Positions 12,707-24,712 of a stretch of DNA of 64,000 nt are shown here, in pieces; within the stretch, counting starts at the first letter, position 1; each line of letters starts with the position of its first letter. Below the pieces are notes generated by a model, which made no database searches, was not told the DNA's origin, and was given only the letters and a program-made list of their open reading frames with translations. The position numbers and the translations under genes were made by a program. The DNA is from Serpula lacrymans var. lacrymans S7.9 (Eukaryota > Basidiomycota > Agaricomycetes > Boletales > Serpulaceae): NCBI RefSeq assembly GCF_000218685.1, contig NW_006763290.1, positions 535,540-599,539 of the forward strand, read 5' to 3'.

Positions 12707-13121
12707 TGTAACAACCAAGAGTTAGTTACTCTGGCACACACAAGAACACACTATAAAGAAGATGTTGAGGGAGTGGTTACCCCATGAGCTGCAGAGAGTT
12801 TGTTGGTATACAACAGGAGGACTCGCTGAGGAGTCTCCTGGATCTATTGGGGTATATATACTACTACAGGGTTGTTTGTACATGTGTACTATACAGTTGA
12901 TAGAGACAGTGGCTGATGATGTCATGGGGCCTAGCCCGCATGGCCAGCTCCACTGTGTGAGAGAGTTGTGTCTAAAATAAGAAGAAAGCAATGCGGCGCA
13001 AGAAAGAGGAGTTTGAACGAAAGGGGAAGTGCCGCGTGGCACCATGTGCGAAAGCTAAAGTACAAGGTTAAAGCGGAGAATGAAAATGAAGGAAAGGTCT
13101 GAAAACTGTGTTATCGTAACA
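12707..13121 (-). repeat. solo LTR, class A
   Basis: 415 bp, plus-strand ends TGTAACAACC and TATCGTAACA, flanked by the exact 5-bp duplication ATCAA (12702-12706 and 13122-13126). It closely matches the two LTRs of the complete Ty3 element at 25763-31166. The self-priming motif AGGACTCGCT (antisense) is intact at 12818-12827. Inserted alone, so internal DNA was lost by LTR-LTR recombination. Confidence 0.95.
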
Positions 13122-13195
13122 ATCAAAGCTCAATGTTCCATTTTTTGAACATGGAGCCCCACCCCCACCTTTTCCCCTTATTGTACAGACTCCAC

Positions 13196-13876
13196 TTAAT
13201 TGTCAAAGTATATCATCATGTTTACAACTAATATTGCAGCGGGTCAGGTATTGGTTGTACAACCACAGTGGTAATAAAGAGCCCAGGAACAACATCAGGA
13301 AAAACCCTTTTGCTATATAGCCACCACCTATATATATAAATGCATTCATAGAAACTATAGTACTATCAGTGCAATCATAGCTCTTATAGCTCTTATAGCA
13401 CAGTAGTAGTGGTGGGATATGTTGGGTATTGATATGGCACTGGTGCCAGTGGCCACTGTGAATAGAGCAGAGCTAAATTCAGTACCTTACAAGATAGTTA
13501 TGAAAAACTATACCTAGAGCTAATAGTATACTTGTTATTGCAACTTAAAAGGAAAGAAGGATGTGCAGGACTTTGAAGCACAATGGTGTACCATGGTGAT
13601 GTGACATGTAACATCACACTAGTGCCACATATGTATCAAGAGCTGACTCTGAAAAAAAATGTGGCATTCAAATCTAATCTAATCCTGAGAAGCATGGTGT
13701 TTTTATCATAATCAGGAATGAAATTCCCAAAGATAGAAACTAGCTATTATAGCTACTATAATAGCAGCTATGCTATTTATTATAGAAAAAACTTGATTAT
13801 TATAGTAAATGCTATAGTTGTCATAGAAGCCATAGAAAACATGTGTGGCTATATAGCAAAATAGTTTGTCCTGATG
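13196..13876. repeat. third partial copy of the KDZ-associated repeat, with CATCAGG-ended module (13293-13876)
   Basis: From about 13196 the sequence matches the right arm of the large inverted repeat (32196 onward) almost base for base for about 215 bp. A module bounded by CATCAGGAAAAACCC (13293) and TTTGTCCTGATG (to 13876) follows. Its ends form an imperfect inverted repeat that includes TTTTGCTATATAGCCAC. The interior is AT-rich and dense in CTATAG/TTATAG words. Related modules lie at 22950-23812 and 32287-33073. No obvious target duplication. Confidence 0.6.
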
Positions 13877-13884
13877 CAATAACT

Positions 13885-14142
13885 CTATGGTACACTCACT
13901 AAGGCTTGGACAAGGTCTATCAAATTGCAGCACATGAAAGGCCTCAGTACTGTAGGCTCAGCGCTCTGAGAACCTTTCAGATCAAAGCCTTCAGGTTGTG
14001 TTGGCAACAAAGATGGTAAGGGTCTGGTAGTAGTGCTTTGTGGGGCTGGATTAGGATAACAGGATAGAACACGGAGAGATTCTATCATCTTTTTTGGTTC
14101 AGTGAGTCCCTCTGTGATTTCAGTAATGGTATTAGTAGACAT
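13885..14142 (-). CDS. hypothetical short ORF
   Basis: An 85-codon frame starting MSTNTITEITEGLTEPKKMI, with a Pro/Thr/Ser-rich middle (TTTRPLPSLLPTQPEG). No family is recognised. It lies between the CATCAGG-ended repeat and the Plavaka relic and could be a 5' exon of a lost gene. Confidence 0.2.
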   Translation of the reverse strand: MSTNTITEITEGLTEPKKMIESLRVLSCYPNPAPQSTTTRPLPSLLPTQPEGFDLKGSQSAEPTVLRPFMCCNLIDLVQALVSVP

Positions 14143-15179
14143 AGTGCAAAATATTGGGAATGTATAGTGAATTGGTCTGATACCAAGAGGACAGCAATTA
14201 CATAATAAACTACTTGTTACACTTTAAGTTGGCGCCTTAAAAAGTGAGTTCAGACAGGGCCAAATCAAGTGGTGTGAAGGCTCTGATCATTAAAATTCCA
14301 TATTATCCAAATGAAGTTTTGCAATTGAAAAAGTTCTGGGATAGAACTTAAAAGTACGCTACCCCCAGAATTAGGATATCCAAGTCTGAGTCAATTTGTG
14401 GTAGGAGGCAGAGCCCGAGTCCTAGCTTAAACCTGTGAGTTCACCCTGTTGTGGTGGCCATGTTGTGGGGGTGTTTCAAATCAAATCTGGGTCACTGTCA
14501 TCAGAATCAGCACACAATCAAGATTTTGAAGTTGGTTGTTCTGTTGCTTAGGATTAAAGGATTATTAGTAGTGTTCATGGCCTTAAAATGTGGTGGGAAC
14601 TGTGTACAGTCATTTGATGATTGGCGTGGACTGAACAGGCACAGAGTGTCATGCCAAACATATCATCAATCCAGAGTCATCTCAGGCTAGAGGCATAAAG
14701 AACTAGCCAACACAGTACCAAATGTAGCTGAAAAGGTGGCTACTGCTATTAGTATAATATGTGATGGTAGGCAAATGTGGGACCGTATTAGCCAACGTGT
14801 CACAAAAACACAGGTATGTTCAGTCTTAAAAATTTGGGCTTGTTAAACAACTTATCTTTATTTTGCCTACATGACAGAATGGGCCCTGTGGATCAGAATA
14901 GGGTGTATGGCTTCAGATGGCATCCGGGAACCCAGATCTCCGCCTTCTCCACAAAAATGTTATGAACATGAATGTGTTACAGGAGGCTAACTCTGATATT
15001 CTCATGTGTCCCATGAGTGATGGCTTGACATCCAATAGTGGGGCTCCTATACTCAATGGTAAGTCTGTCAACTCTATGTACCCTGTAGATTGATTTGACA
15101 TACACTTGACAGCAACCAATAGAGATGTACATGAGAAATGCTCACTCCTGCGGGGAAACAATAATATTGAAGTACCTGG

Positions 15180-15580
15180 TGTTACAATTGACATACCAGC
15201 ATCTACTTACACTTCACTTTTGTACTTCTACTTTTATTTTCCAAGTCACATGACCAGTCATGTGACCATTTACTTTACTTTACATTTTCAACTTTTCATA
15301 GTCATATAACCAGTTATGTGACATATCACCTGACCAGTGTCTAGACTCATCATATGACCGGTCACATGCTAGACATCGGACTTTGAACTTTATTTACAAC
15401 TGTACAGTACCTCATGTATTTTAGTATATATACAAGAGCAATACATGGGGAAGGACTCAGTGAGTCCTCCTGTTGTCTAGCACAACTAACTCACTGCAGC
15501 CAAAGGGGTAACCACTCCCCATCATCTTCTTTATAGTGTGTTCCTGTGTGCACCGGAGTAAATAACTCTTGGTTGTTACA
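15180..15580 (+). repeat. solo LTR, class B
   Basis: 401 bp, TGTTACAATTGAC...CTTGGTTGTTACA, flanked by the exact duplication CCTGG (15175-15179 and 15581-15585). It sits inside Plavaka copy 1. The U3 part holds several GTCACATGAC-like words; the last about 160 bases match class A. Confidence 0.95.
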
Positions 15581-17842
15581 CCTGGTCAAGGTATATCAAT
15601 AGTGGATTTGAATTGTTTCAATGTTGAAGGAGTGCATTATTGTTCATTAACAAAAGTCATAAAAAGCGCATTTGCAAATCCACTCACAACAAAATTTCAT
15701 ATGGTACCTTTCCAACATCTTTGGAGGTCCTGTTCCACAGCTCTACCCCAACGTGTATACAACAAGTTGTATACTTCGGATTCTTGGATCAAGGCACACA
15801 ATGAGCTTCAAAGACGGCCATCTGGACGTGGCTGTAAGCTGGAAAAGGTCATTGCAGGCCTGATGTTTTGGTAAGATGAAACCCATCTTGCCAGCTTTGG
15901 GACTTCGAAGGCATAGCCTGTTTACTTGTACTTTGGGAACCTGCCTAAGTATATTTATGCTCAGCCAAGCTCAGGTGATTGTCATCAAGTTGCTTTCTTG
16001 CCTGCTGTAGATTTATTTCTACTATTCTCGAGTGTCTTACTGGACTTGCCATAGCTACTGGGCTGCATCAATGATTTTATCAACAAAGTTTGTGATGCAT
16101 CATAATCAGCCAAACATACCCTTCTGACACACTGTCACCACGAACTTTTCTATTCAGCCTGGAACATTATGTTGGACACAGAGTTCATCCATGCTTACAA
16201 GCATGGGTTAGTCATCAAGTGCATAGATGGGATATTTTGGCATTATATCCTCAAATTTTTATTACTCGGCAGACTATCAAGAAAAGTACGTATCTTGCCC
16301 AGTGTTTCCCCAAAAAACATCTATTGACTGTTTCACATGTAGAACTCTTAGTGCAACAATTTGCAACATGGGGCAGTGTCCCTGCCCCCGCTACCTAGTA
16401 CTCAAGACACAATTAGATCTCATAGGTGGGATCCAGGATCTCTGGTGCAGAATACACAAAATACAAACTTATGCACTTTCAAGAATCATTTTAGCAAGAG
16501 ATTTTATTTACAGGTTAGAAAGTACGGTTGATGGTAATGCTGTACAAGGTTTGCTCAAGGATGACAGGCTAGTTCCCGCCATTATAAGTATCTGCAGGTC
16601 ATTAAAATTCTACAGAATACTATTGCCAAAAAATTGAGCAACTTTGATTCATTTTCTATGCCTGTTGTTGACTTGATGTATGGGTGCAAGTTTTTGCACT
16701 TGGAGGTCCTTGTTCACTCCTTTAATTTGACTGCTGTATGCGCTCCCTGGAAATATGGTGGCCAAGGTTGACAAAAGGTATGGTATTTCTACTATTATAG
16801 CAAATACTGTTCACAACACATTGTAAAAAGGTTTTGTATGGTGCCCACATTTGGCAGCAGCGTGATTTGAAGGTTCTCTACTAACACATCTGAGATGAAG
16901 AAGTTAGCAGCAAGAGACTACCAAAATTTGTTACAAGTTGAGCATTGATGAGATATTGGTATAACATCTGGCTGACACTGATTTTCTACCTCCAGTGTGC
17001 AATACCTGTCTTCAATAGAGTTTTTCCACAACTATATAACAAAATGGTAGTGACTTTGTTCTACCAATTTGCTACTTGGCATGCACTTGCCAAATTGCAG
17101 ATTCATACAGATTCAACACTGGCCCTACTGGATGACACAAAAAAGATACTTGGGTGAGAAATGCAAAATTTCTGTGATACTACTTGTGAGGCCATTAAGA
17201 CATTTGAGCAGCCAAAGCAAAAAGCTGCTCAACAATGTCAAAACAAAGATAATTCTACACCAACAGCATCACAGCCAAAAAAGAGGCAAATTAACTTGAA
17301 TACTTATAAATTTCACGCAGTTGCCAACTATGTGCAGATTATCATATAATTTGGCACAACAGATTTGTATACAACACAACTTGTAAGTTTCTAGTAGCAG
17401 TAACCCAACAAATATGAAATGCTGAACAAACCAAAGGCCGAGCTTGCACATTGCATAATTAAAGCTGGCTATGTTTTGACAAACAAGAACAATGCCATTA
17501 AACAATTAACCAAGTTAAAACGTCAAAAAGCCAAACTTAAGTCCATACAAGACTTGACTGATTTGGCTACATACTCTGGACATCAACATTATGTCTCTTT
17601 TGCTGAGGACAATCCTGTTTTACCGATTCCCGCAGAGTCCCACCATTATATTTCTTACTCACACAATTATCCCCAGGATATATTTTCCCTTTTGCACCAA
17701 TATCTGCATGATCTTGCTGTCCAGGTATTTGGCCTCTGTCTTCATATATTTCATCTGTACTTACTCTGTTGAACATCAGGACTTCATCCCCAAGCTCCAA
17801 AACCACTTGCTCTACCGCTTCCATAACTTGGACTTCAACAGG

Positions 17843-18248
17843 TGTAACAACCAAAGTTTGTATTCTCCGGCGCACATCAACAACAAGCAAGGAGGGGTGA
17901 ATGGAGGAGAGCATAGGTAGGACTGAGTTTGTTATGGGTAAATAACAGGAGGACTTGCTGAGGAGTCTCCTTGATCTATTGGGGTATTCATACTACTACA
18001 CATTATTTATATATGTGTACTATACAGTTGATGAAGGCAGTGGCTGATAATGTCATGGGGTGCAGCCCGTGTGACCAGCTCTACTGCATGAGAGACTTGT
18101 AGCTAAGAATAAAGAAAAAACAGTGCAGCATGAGAAAGTGGAGTTTGAACCAAATGGAAAGTGCCACATGGCATAGTGTGTGAAAACTATGAAAGAAAGT
18201 TAAATTGGAGAATGACATTTAAAGGTCCAAAAATTGTGTATCATAACA
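17843..18248 (-). repeat. solo LTR, class A, older copy
   Basis: 406 bp, TGTAACAACCAAAG...TGTATCATAACA, more diverged than the other class-A copies. Flanks ACAGG (17838-17842) and ACAAG (18249-18253) are a target duplication with one mismatch, consistent with age. It interrupts Plavaka copy 1 between the DFIPKLQNHL and NYTAYDL blocks. Confidence 0.88.
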
Positions 18249-19299
18249 ACAAGTATGAATTCAGTGATGCTCAGTGTAATGGTGTATGTATAATCAATAA
18301 CCGGCTATACAGCTCCAAGACGTTTTGAGTGAATTATACAGCCTATGATCTTTGCCATGATCAGGATGTCATAAATCCTCAGACCAATTGTGACATGATG
18401 GTATTATCCCCGGACCGCAAAAATGACAGCAACTCATTCTGGTATGCCCACATACTGGGGGTTTTCCATTTAGATGCCATGTATTTGGGCCTGATGCAAA
18501 TGCAACTCAATCAGCCAAATGGAGGTGTTGTGAGTTTGGTGGTTTGGTGATACATTGGTGGTTTTTTTGTGCAATCCGGAGTTGTGCTGCAAGAACTTGG
18601 CCTTTGGTTTTCTTGACCCTTTACTAGTAATTCAAGGATGCCACCTCATCCTAGCATTTGCTAAAGGGCTAACAGTCCATCTGTTGACTGGGCATGTGAA
18701 AAAGTGGATGACTGGGCACAGTTCTATGTCAATGTCTAAGTTCTCCGCATTTTTCTTGGCTAGTTAACCTACAGTTTCTGCAGTTTTGCTGACAGGGACT
18801 AATTTATGTGGCATATTGGTGGGGGTATTGGACATACTGGGCAGCATGTGAAGGATTCAAACCAGGAAGACAAATGTACAACTGAAAACAGTGATTCAGA
18901 GGGCTCGGTTGGTGCAGAGGACAAGGTTGAGGATAAGGATGATAGCAAGGATAATGAGTATTATGACAAAGGCTGGTTTTAATTACCTGTATCATAATTA
19001 ACTTTCTCTATGATAATATCTATACATCTCATTGAAACATCATCTGCCAGCATTACAGAAATATTGTGTACTAAGTATACTTCAGTGGTTACACACACAA
19101 AATGCACTCATAAATGCACTAATTTGATATTGGTCAGGTCTGATAAGTTCTACAATCAAACAACATTGTATACTATTAGTATAGCAGACAGAAAATGTGA
19201 CTGTTCACTAAACACAAAATAATGATGACTTTAAGGAAATTGGTACAACATTTGCATACTGCCCGGAGTGCTATTAGCCATGCCCTGCAGCAGGTTTTA

Positions 19300-21420
19300 C
19301 GAGTCAAAGTGAAATGATACTTACATTCCTTTAACAAGTAGGGCACAAAAAATTCCATCTAATATAACCCTCTCTTTGCTTGAAAGGTCTTGGATAGCAG
19401 CAAGTGCTTTGTCGTAGTAAACTCTGGAGGGAGCCTCGTTAAATCTATGCCCAGGATTGTAGAATCCTGTAAGACAGCCGGATAACTCCCATTGAACCTT
19501 TGAAACTGTGTCAGTGGACAAAACTAGCTATAAAACTGCATACACACTCACTGCATATATGACAACAGCCAAGACTTCATCGGTTAAACTCTCTGGAAAC
19601 TTGTTGTGCTTGATGAAGTACATGGCATACTAGGACTCAATCATGTCCCATAGACGAGTGAATAGAAGGTAATTGGCAATGATTGCAAGTCGGTTTCCAC
19701 AGAATCTGACTCTCTTTCCCTAGTAGGACAGATAATGTATTCACATGATAGACTTAAAGGTTAGATTATCCAGAATCAACTTACATCACTTCTATAAGCA
19801 TGGCAGAAGGACATGTCGTGGAGCCAGCTTTGAGATCAATAGAGCAGAGGTTGTAACATTTTGGAACAATGGTAATTTTGCAGTGGATTGTTGTACCTGC
19901 AGATGTTGCTGTAATGGGCATGCATACATGCACAACGGGGGCCAGGACAAACACAGGTGTGGATGCAGGCATAGAGTTAGGGATGGTCACAGACATAGGA
20001 AAGAGATCAGAGACGGGAGAACCAAAAATGCAGGGATGGAGACAGGGATGGGTGCAGACACTGGGGGACCAGGGGGAAAGACCGGCACATGAGCAAAAAC
20101 AGGTCCACTGGCAGGTACAGGGTGATGCACAATGCCAGTCATATCCATGACAGGTGTTAACGACTCCAAAGGTGGTGTGTTGGAAGGGGCAGTGAAGTCT
20201 GGTACATGCAGGGGCTAAAGCTGACTTGAAAGCTGGGATAACTAGGAGCTGGAAAGGGAGATTCTGTGGAGGGAACAACATCAGTACAAAGAGGAGAAAG
20301 AACAAACAATTGAGGGCACCTATGCTGAGGTCCAGATGGCATAAAGGACCTTCTTATTGCTACAAACATGGAAGCAGCAGTTAAACAATGTTCCTGGTAA
20401 TATATCTACTATGGCAAAATACTTACATCCTTGGTTAAAGGCCATATTAGCTTGTAGTGTGGGAGCTGGAATACCTGCACTTGCATATAAGTGGACAATA
20501 ATATGAGAAAAAAATTGAAGAGACTTATGCGTACACATCAAAAACTTGGAGGCCCAGCTGGGGAATAGGTTGAGCCATAGGAAGCTCCAAGCGCTGTGCT
20601 GGCACATTGGGCCCAGACGGGAAGTCTATGATATTCAAATTCAGTGAGGCAGATGAAATGTAAAAAAGAGATGAAAAACAAAAAGACTGACCCATATATG
20701 TGTCTGTACTAGTAGCAGCAATGTACTGATGATGGCCATACATTTGGCCGCCAACCTGGCTAGCAAAGGGAAATAGTGCATTTTGACCTGAATTCTGGAA
20801 AGGTTGATCAAAGCCTGAATCAAAGTCAGGTGCCAGAGAGAATAACCCAGGGCGTATTCCTGAAAATGGAGAGAAGCAAGGGCCTTTGATATAATGAGTT
20901 TTACATTGTTAGTAAATGTAAAATGAAAGATGCGACTTGGCGTACCATCAGCTTGAAGGCTCAACATGGGTAATGCAGGCTGAAAAAAGAAACCACCACT
21001 TAAGGTGTTCTGTCAGGGTGTGTCAGTGTGCTATTATAATTCAACAATTTAGAGTAGGAGGGTGAAGCCCACGGTATTGTCTGCCCAGCATGTGTCAAAT
21101 GTAGAACTAGGAGCCAGGATGGTGAGGTGAGTCCTGGCTCCTTGAAACCAGGAGTTCAAGTCCTGGCATGCTTTGGCAATTACTGCAAGGTATTAGAGTC
21201 AGTATGATGGCCGTTGTGTAAAGGATTTGCTAACCTCTATTTGCTGATCCATCTATTTTGTAAATTGGATGCTGATTGTTTGATTCTGGACTTGGAGTGA
21301 AGTAGGGGACAGAAAAACTGTCACGCACATAAGATATTGAAATAAGATAAAGCAATCAGTTAGATTTTGAGGGAATAAACTAACTTACTGTTACTGCCAT
21401 GGTGGTGATTATCATGGCTC
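19300..21420 (-). CDS. many-exon Pro/Gln-rich protein with DUF6532-like C-terminus, probably decayed
   Basis: On the minus strand, short coding segments are separated by GT-AG introns. In order they include DSFSVPYFTPSPESNNQHP (about 21220-21310), PALPMLSLQADG (about 20945-20980), GIRPGLFSLAPDFDSGF...STDTYMG (20700-20860), DFPSGPNVPAQRLELPMAQP (20530-20625), AGIPAPTLQANMAFNQ (about 20430), ESPFPAPSYPSFQVSFSP (about 20200-20280) and a Pro-rich run. The C-terminal region reads RVRFCGNRLAIIANYLLFTR, SLTDEVLAVVIYA and CLTGFYNPGHRFNEAPSRVYY (19330-19720), which recalls the mushroom DUF6532 family. One stop follows DMIES, so it may be a pseudogene. The start exon is not settled. DUF6532 has no known function. 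Confidence 0.45.
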
Positions 21421-21429
21421 ACTCAATAT

Positions 21430-22135
21430 ATGTTTGAGATCCTGGCAGAAAGCTGGGGGTAGTAGCTGCATCTTGATACATTTATTAAGTATGGCCTTAT
21501 AGTGATATATTTGTGAATATTGTTCTATTGTGTTCCAAGTGACCTATCTGGAAGTCTGAAGCTTATATTTTCTTCCTGTTAGTGAAATATATAATCCAGC
21601 TTTATTTGTGAGTACTCCTTTGTGGTGATGGGCCTGAGTGGCCAATTGTACATACCATACTATCTTGATGAAGTTTAATGAGTCTAGTGCTGCAAAACAC
21701 TTGACTCTCGAAACAGATTCTGACAGTGCCTAGAATAGCTTCAACTCGTTCCCTCAGCACATGTATGAAACATTCCAGCTACAATCAATAGGATATTTTG
21801 ATGAGTTTGATCTTGGATAAATTTGGCTAAGACTTACAATTATAATTATGATAGTGCTGGCTGACACTATCACTTGGATATCTCCAATCATCGTCAATTT
21901 GCCGAGTTGTGCTAAGTCACGCGTGTGATCAGACACAAAGTACTAATAGTGTCATGGTCATGTTTTCTGATGAGATCATGATAATCTGTACAAGTGTTCT
22001 ATGTCAGTGGCTGACTTAGCATCTGAGCCGAGATGTATGATCACAATCCCACCGCCCGGGTAGTCTCCCTTAGTCAGCCCATATATTGATGTGAAAGTCA
22101 ATATCAAAAAAACAATACCGCCTGGGGCCCATCAC
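21430..22135. other. non-coding stretch
   Basis: No gene recognised. Just upstream, at about 21130-21180, is a tRNA T-arm-like word (CCAGG-AGTTCAAGT-CCTGG), discussed among the findings. The rest is unremarkable. Confidence 0.4.
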
Positions 22136-22552
22136 TATAACGACCAAGAGTTTGTATACTCTGGCGCACAACTCAGACAAGCAGTAGTGAAGTGAGTGGG
22201 AGTGGTTACCCCTTAAGATAGGACCGAGTTAGTTGTGATTAAAAAACAAGAGGACTCGCTAAGGAGTCTTCTTGATCTATTGGGGTTTATATACATCTAC
22301 ACACTATTTGTACATGTGTACTATACAGTGGATAAAGGCAGTGGCTGATGATGTCATAGGGCACAGCCCGTGTGACCAGCTCCACTGTGTGAGAGACTTG
22401 TAGCTAAGAATAAAGAAAAGCAGTGTAGTGCAAGAAAGTGGAGTTTTTTGAACAGAAATGGAAAGTGCCACATGGCACAGTGTGTGAAAACTACAAAAGA
22501 AAGTTAAAGTGGAGAATGAAATTTAAAGGTCCGAAAATTTTGTATTGTAATA
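22136..22552 (-). repeat. solo LTR, class A, diverged
   Basis: 417 bp; the ends are worn (TATAACGACC at the start, TTGTAATA at the end), but the exact duplication ATCAC (22131-22135 and 22553-22557) fixes the boundaries. Body matches class A throughout (TACAGTGGATAAAGGCAG, AGAATAAAG...). Confidence 0.9.
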
Positions 22553-22949
22553 ATCACAGTCGCGCAATTATTTCCGAGTCACTCTTGAATGACTTGGATC
22601 AACTCTGTGCCTTTCAAGTTCTTGAGCCAGCCTAACATGTACTGGCTGCAATACTTTCTAAACTTGATTGATGTCATCTGATAAGCCTATAAATCCACTG
22701 TCACAGTTACATCACCAATGACTCAGGCAGCCATGCTAAGGCATATTTTGTACATCTTAGACTGCTCACAAAGTCCATAAAGCAGGTTCTGGCGTATCTT
22801 AACTTGAACGGTTACTGATCAACATTGGGCGGCAGATAAAAGTACAAATACATCAAGTCTGCACACTTGGACAACAAATCCTCTTAGTCCCTCAATAATA
22901 TCAGTACCAGGACCTGGACCTGAATAAACATCTCGGTAAAGACAGCCTG

Positions 22950-23812
22950 CATCAGGAAAAAGCCTTTTGCTATATAGCAGAGGGCTTTGTACATATGTGC
23001 AAATAAAGCCTATTATAGCACCTATAGCACTTAAAACACTATAAGAGCAACTATAGTATGATTATAGTGACTATAGTGTTATATGAGCAATAAGAACAAT
23101 AGGAGCAACAAAAGCAATAATAGTATTATAGACACAAAGTTGAAAATGCTATATATGACTACCATAATGTTTGATATGCATATTTGCTACTAAAGTTATT
23201 AAGATGAAATTTATGACAAACATCCAGAACATTACTATGAGTCCAATGATGAGGACATGTATCGTGCAAACCACCAAAAGCAGGGATAAGTTGACAAACC
23301 TGTCTAATACTGGATAAAGGGATGATTTGTCCTGGAGGAAAACCTTCAGGGTTTAGAGGTACCTTATTAACAGAGTACATTAAGTGGTCCTTATTTTGTG
23401 AATATCAGGGATACAAACTACTATTTCACTAATACAGGCTACATAATTAATTAATACTGGATGATTTATTAGCCCTTTTAAGCACCTTGAACTATATTAT
23501 AACTATGACCTTTACAGCTATAGGAACTATGTAGGCTGCTATAGGCTATAAAACCACTTATAGTATCTTGCCTATAATAATATACTTGACTCCAAACACT
23601 TTGGCCTCTTTCTATTATTGAACAAGTTTATTAGATTAGAGTTTGAGGGAATTATAGATACTTCTCCCCTTGGTTAAATTTTTGCCTACTACTGTGCTAT
23701 AAGAGCTATAAGAGCTATGATTGCACTGATAGTACTATAGTTTCTATGAATGCATTTATATATATAGGTGGTGGCTATATAGCGCTATATAGCAAAAGGG
23801 TTTTTCCTGATG
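22950..23812. mobile_element. CATCAGG-ended MITE-like module 2
   Basis: Bounded by CATCAGGAAAAAGCCTTTTG (22950) and GGGTTTTTCCTGATG (to 23812), an inverted repeat that extends into CTATATAGC. The interior is full of CTATAG/TTATAG words. It carries a coding relic at 23159-23380 (minus). Its right half (23390-23812) belongs to the left arm of the large inverted repeat; its left half is unique. Flanks show no clear duplication, so an independent MITE is an inference. Confidence 0.55.
23159..23380 (-). pseudogene. C-terminal relic of a large Agaricomycete transposase-like protein
   Basis: 73 codons ending in a stop, with PPGQIIPLSSIRQVCQLIPAF, a spacer, and SNVLDVCHKFHLNNFSSKYAYQTLW. The pattern (Ile-Pro-Leu, a Cys-hydrophobic-Pro-Phe block, then a short helix ending in Asn-Phe/Tyr...) resembles C-termini of transposase proteins abundant in mushroom genomes. 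No upstream part of that protein is nearby, so this looks like captured cargo. Confidence 0.35.
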
Positions 23813-24712
23813 TTGTTCCTGGGCTCTTTATTACCACTGTGGTTGTACAACCAATACCTGACCCGCTGCAATATTAGTTGTAAACATGATGATATACTTT
23901 GACAATTAAGAGTGATCATACTTTTTTCATGTCAGTTAAATCCTTGATGTTAGTTTGTACATGTCCTCCCAAAATTTCCCTGACTTCATCCCAGGTATCA
24001 TTAAGTACACATCCCCATTGTAGAGAATTTGCACCCCAGAACTCTTCCAAATGTGCATTGAGTATTCCAATTTAGGCGTCATTAAACTGTACTTCAGGCA
24101 TGATTAAATGTGGTATGAGTTAAAAAGTGAGGTGCATATTTGAAGATGAGCACTATCTTTCTTTTTTCCATTTGAGTGCAAATTTTCAGTCAATTGAATA
24201 CCATATTCATCTATTCCAAGCAAATGTTAGGCTTTTTTTTCAGATCTAAGCAATGATATCATTACCTTAACTCCATACTGGGCCTTCGGCTAAGGCCCGG
24301 AACATGTCAGGTACCTCCCAACTAATGTCTTCCCTGATATATTGCTTCCATATATGGAAATTTAAATTTAGTGCCAGGTCCATCAAGTTAATTAGCCTTG
24401 TGAGGCCGCAGCTCGTCCCAATGTTTGGCTCCAGTATTACAAAGAGTAGATTGGAAGGAGTTCAAAACAAGCAGAGGTATGCGTAGAAAACAAATAAGTG
24501 TGAAAGACCACATATCCCGATTAACTTTGTCAACGCCCCGTCAAACTCATAAACATAATATGTTCCCCATCCAAGACATTGACCATTCCTTTTTTGAGCC
24601 AATGCTTATACCTCCAAGGAAGGCAAGTCCATTGAGTAAGCACCCCCGCCATTATTTGTCTGACATTGGTGTAGTCACAAAATGATTACATGAGACAATG
24701 GCTGGATCATTG
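23390..24712 (+). repeat. left arm of 1.32-kb inverted repeat (KDZ 5' region)
   Basis: 1323 bp that match the reverse complement of 31387-32709 with only scattered differences. The arm starts at CTTATTTTGTG and ends at CTGGATCATTG. It holds the KDZ gene's first exons (for example QTHKHNMFPIQDIDHSFFEP at about 24540-24600), here on the plus strand. The two arms are equal in length. Confidence 0.93.

Larger units (their letters stand above)
14571..18982 (+). pseudogene. Plavaka-type transposase, copy 1 (interrupted by two LTRs)
   Basis: Pieces occur in the order expected of the Plavaka family of Agaricomycete DNA transposons. A C2H2-like N-terminal finger (KCGGNCVQSFDDWRGLNRH, about 14588) comes first. 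The transposase block has HYCSLTKVIKSAF...FHMVPFQHLW...GLMFW (15640-15872), then the relic of SD.THLASFG. Next come the cysteine block MGQCPCPRYLV (about 16370), the FATWHALAKLQIHT helix region (17060-17115) and the NYTAYDL block (18329). The C-terminus is DRD-stop-FMWHIGGGIGHT followed by an acidic tail ending GWF (18980). Frameshifts and stops are common. Two solo LTRs (15180-15580 and 17843-18248) split it, each with its target duplication. It would cut and paste its own DNA; this copy is dead. Confidence 0.85.

Noticed and set aside
13293..13876. calling the CATCAGG-ended module a proven MITE
   Set aside because: No target duplication is visible and the outer left flank is shared with other copies, so mobility is kept as a hypothesis.
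19781..20305. 174-codon minus-strand frame as a single protein
   Set aside because: It is a composite of two introns and two out-of-frame exons of the Pro/Gln-rich gene. The Cys-rich translation is an out-of-frame reading.
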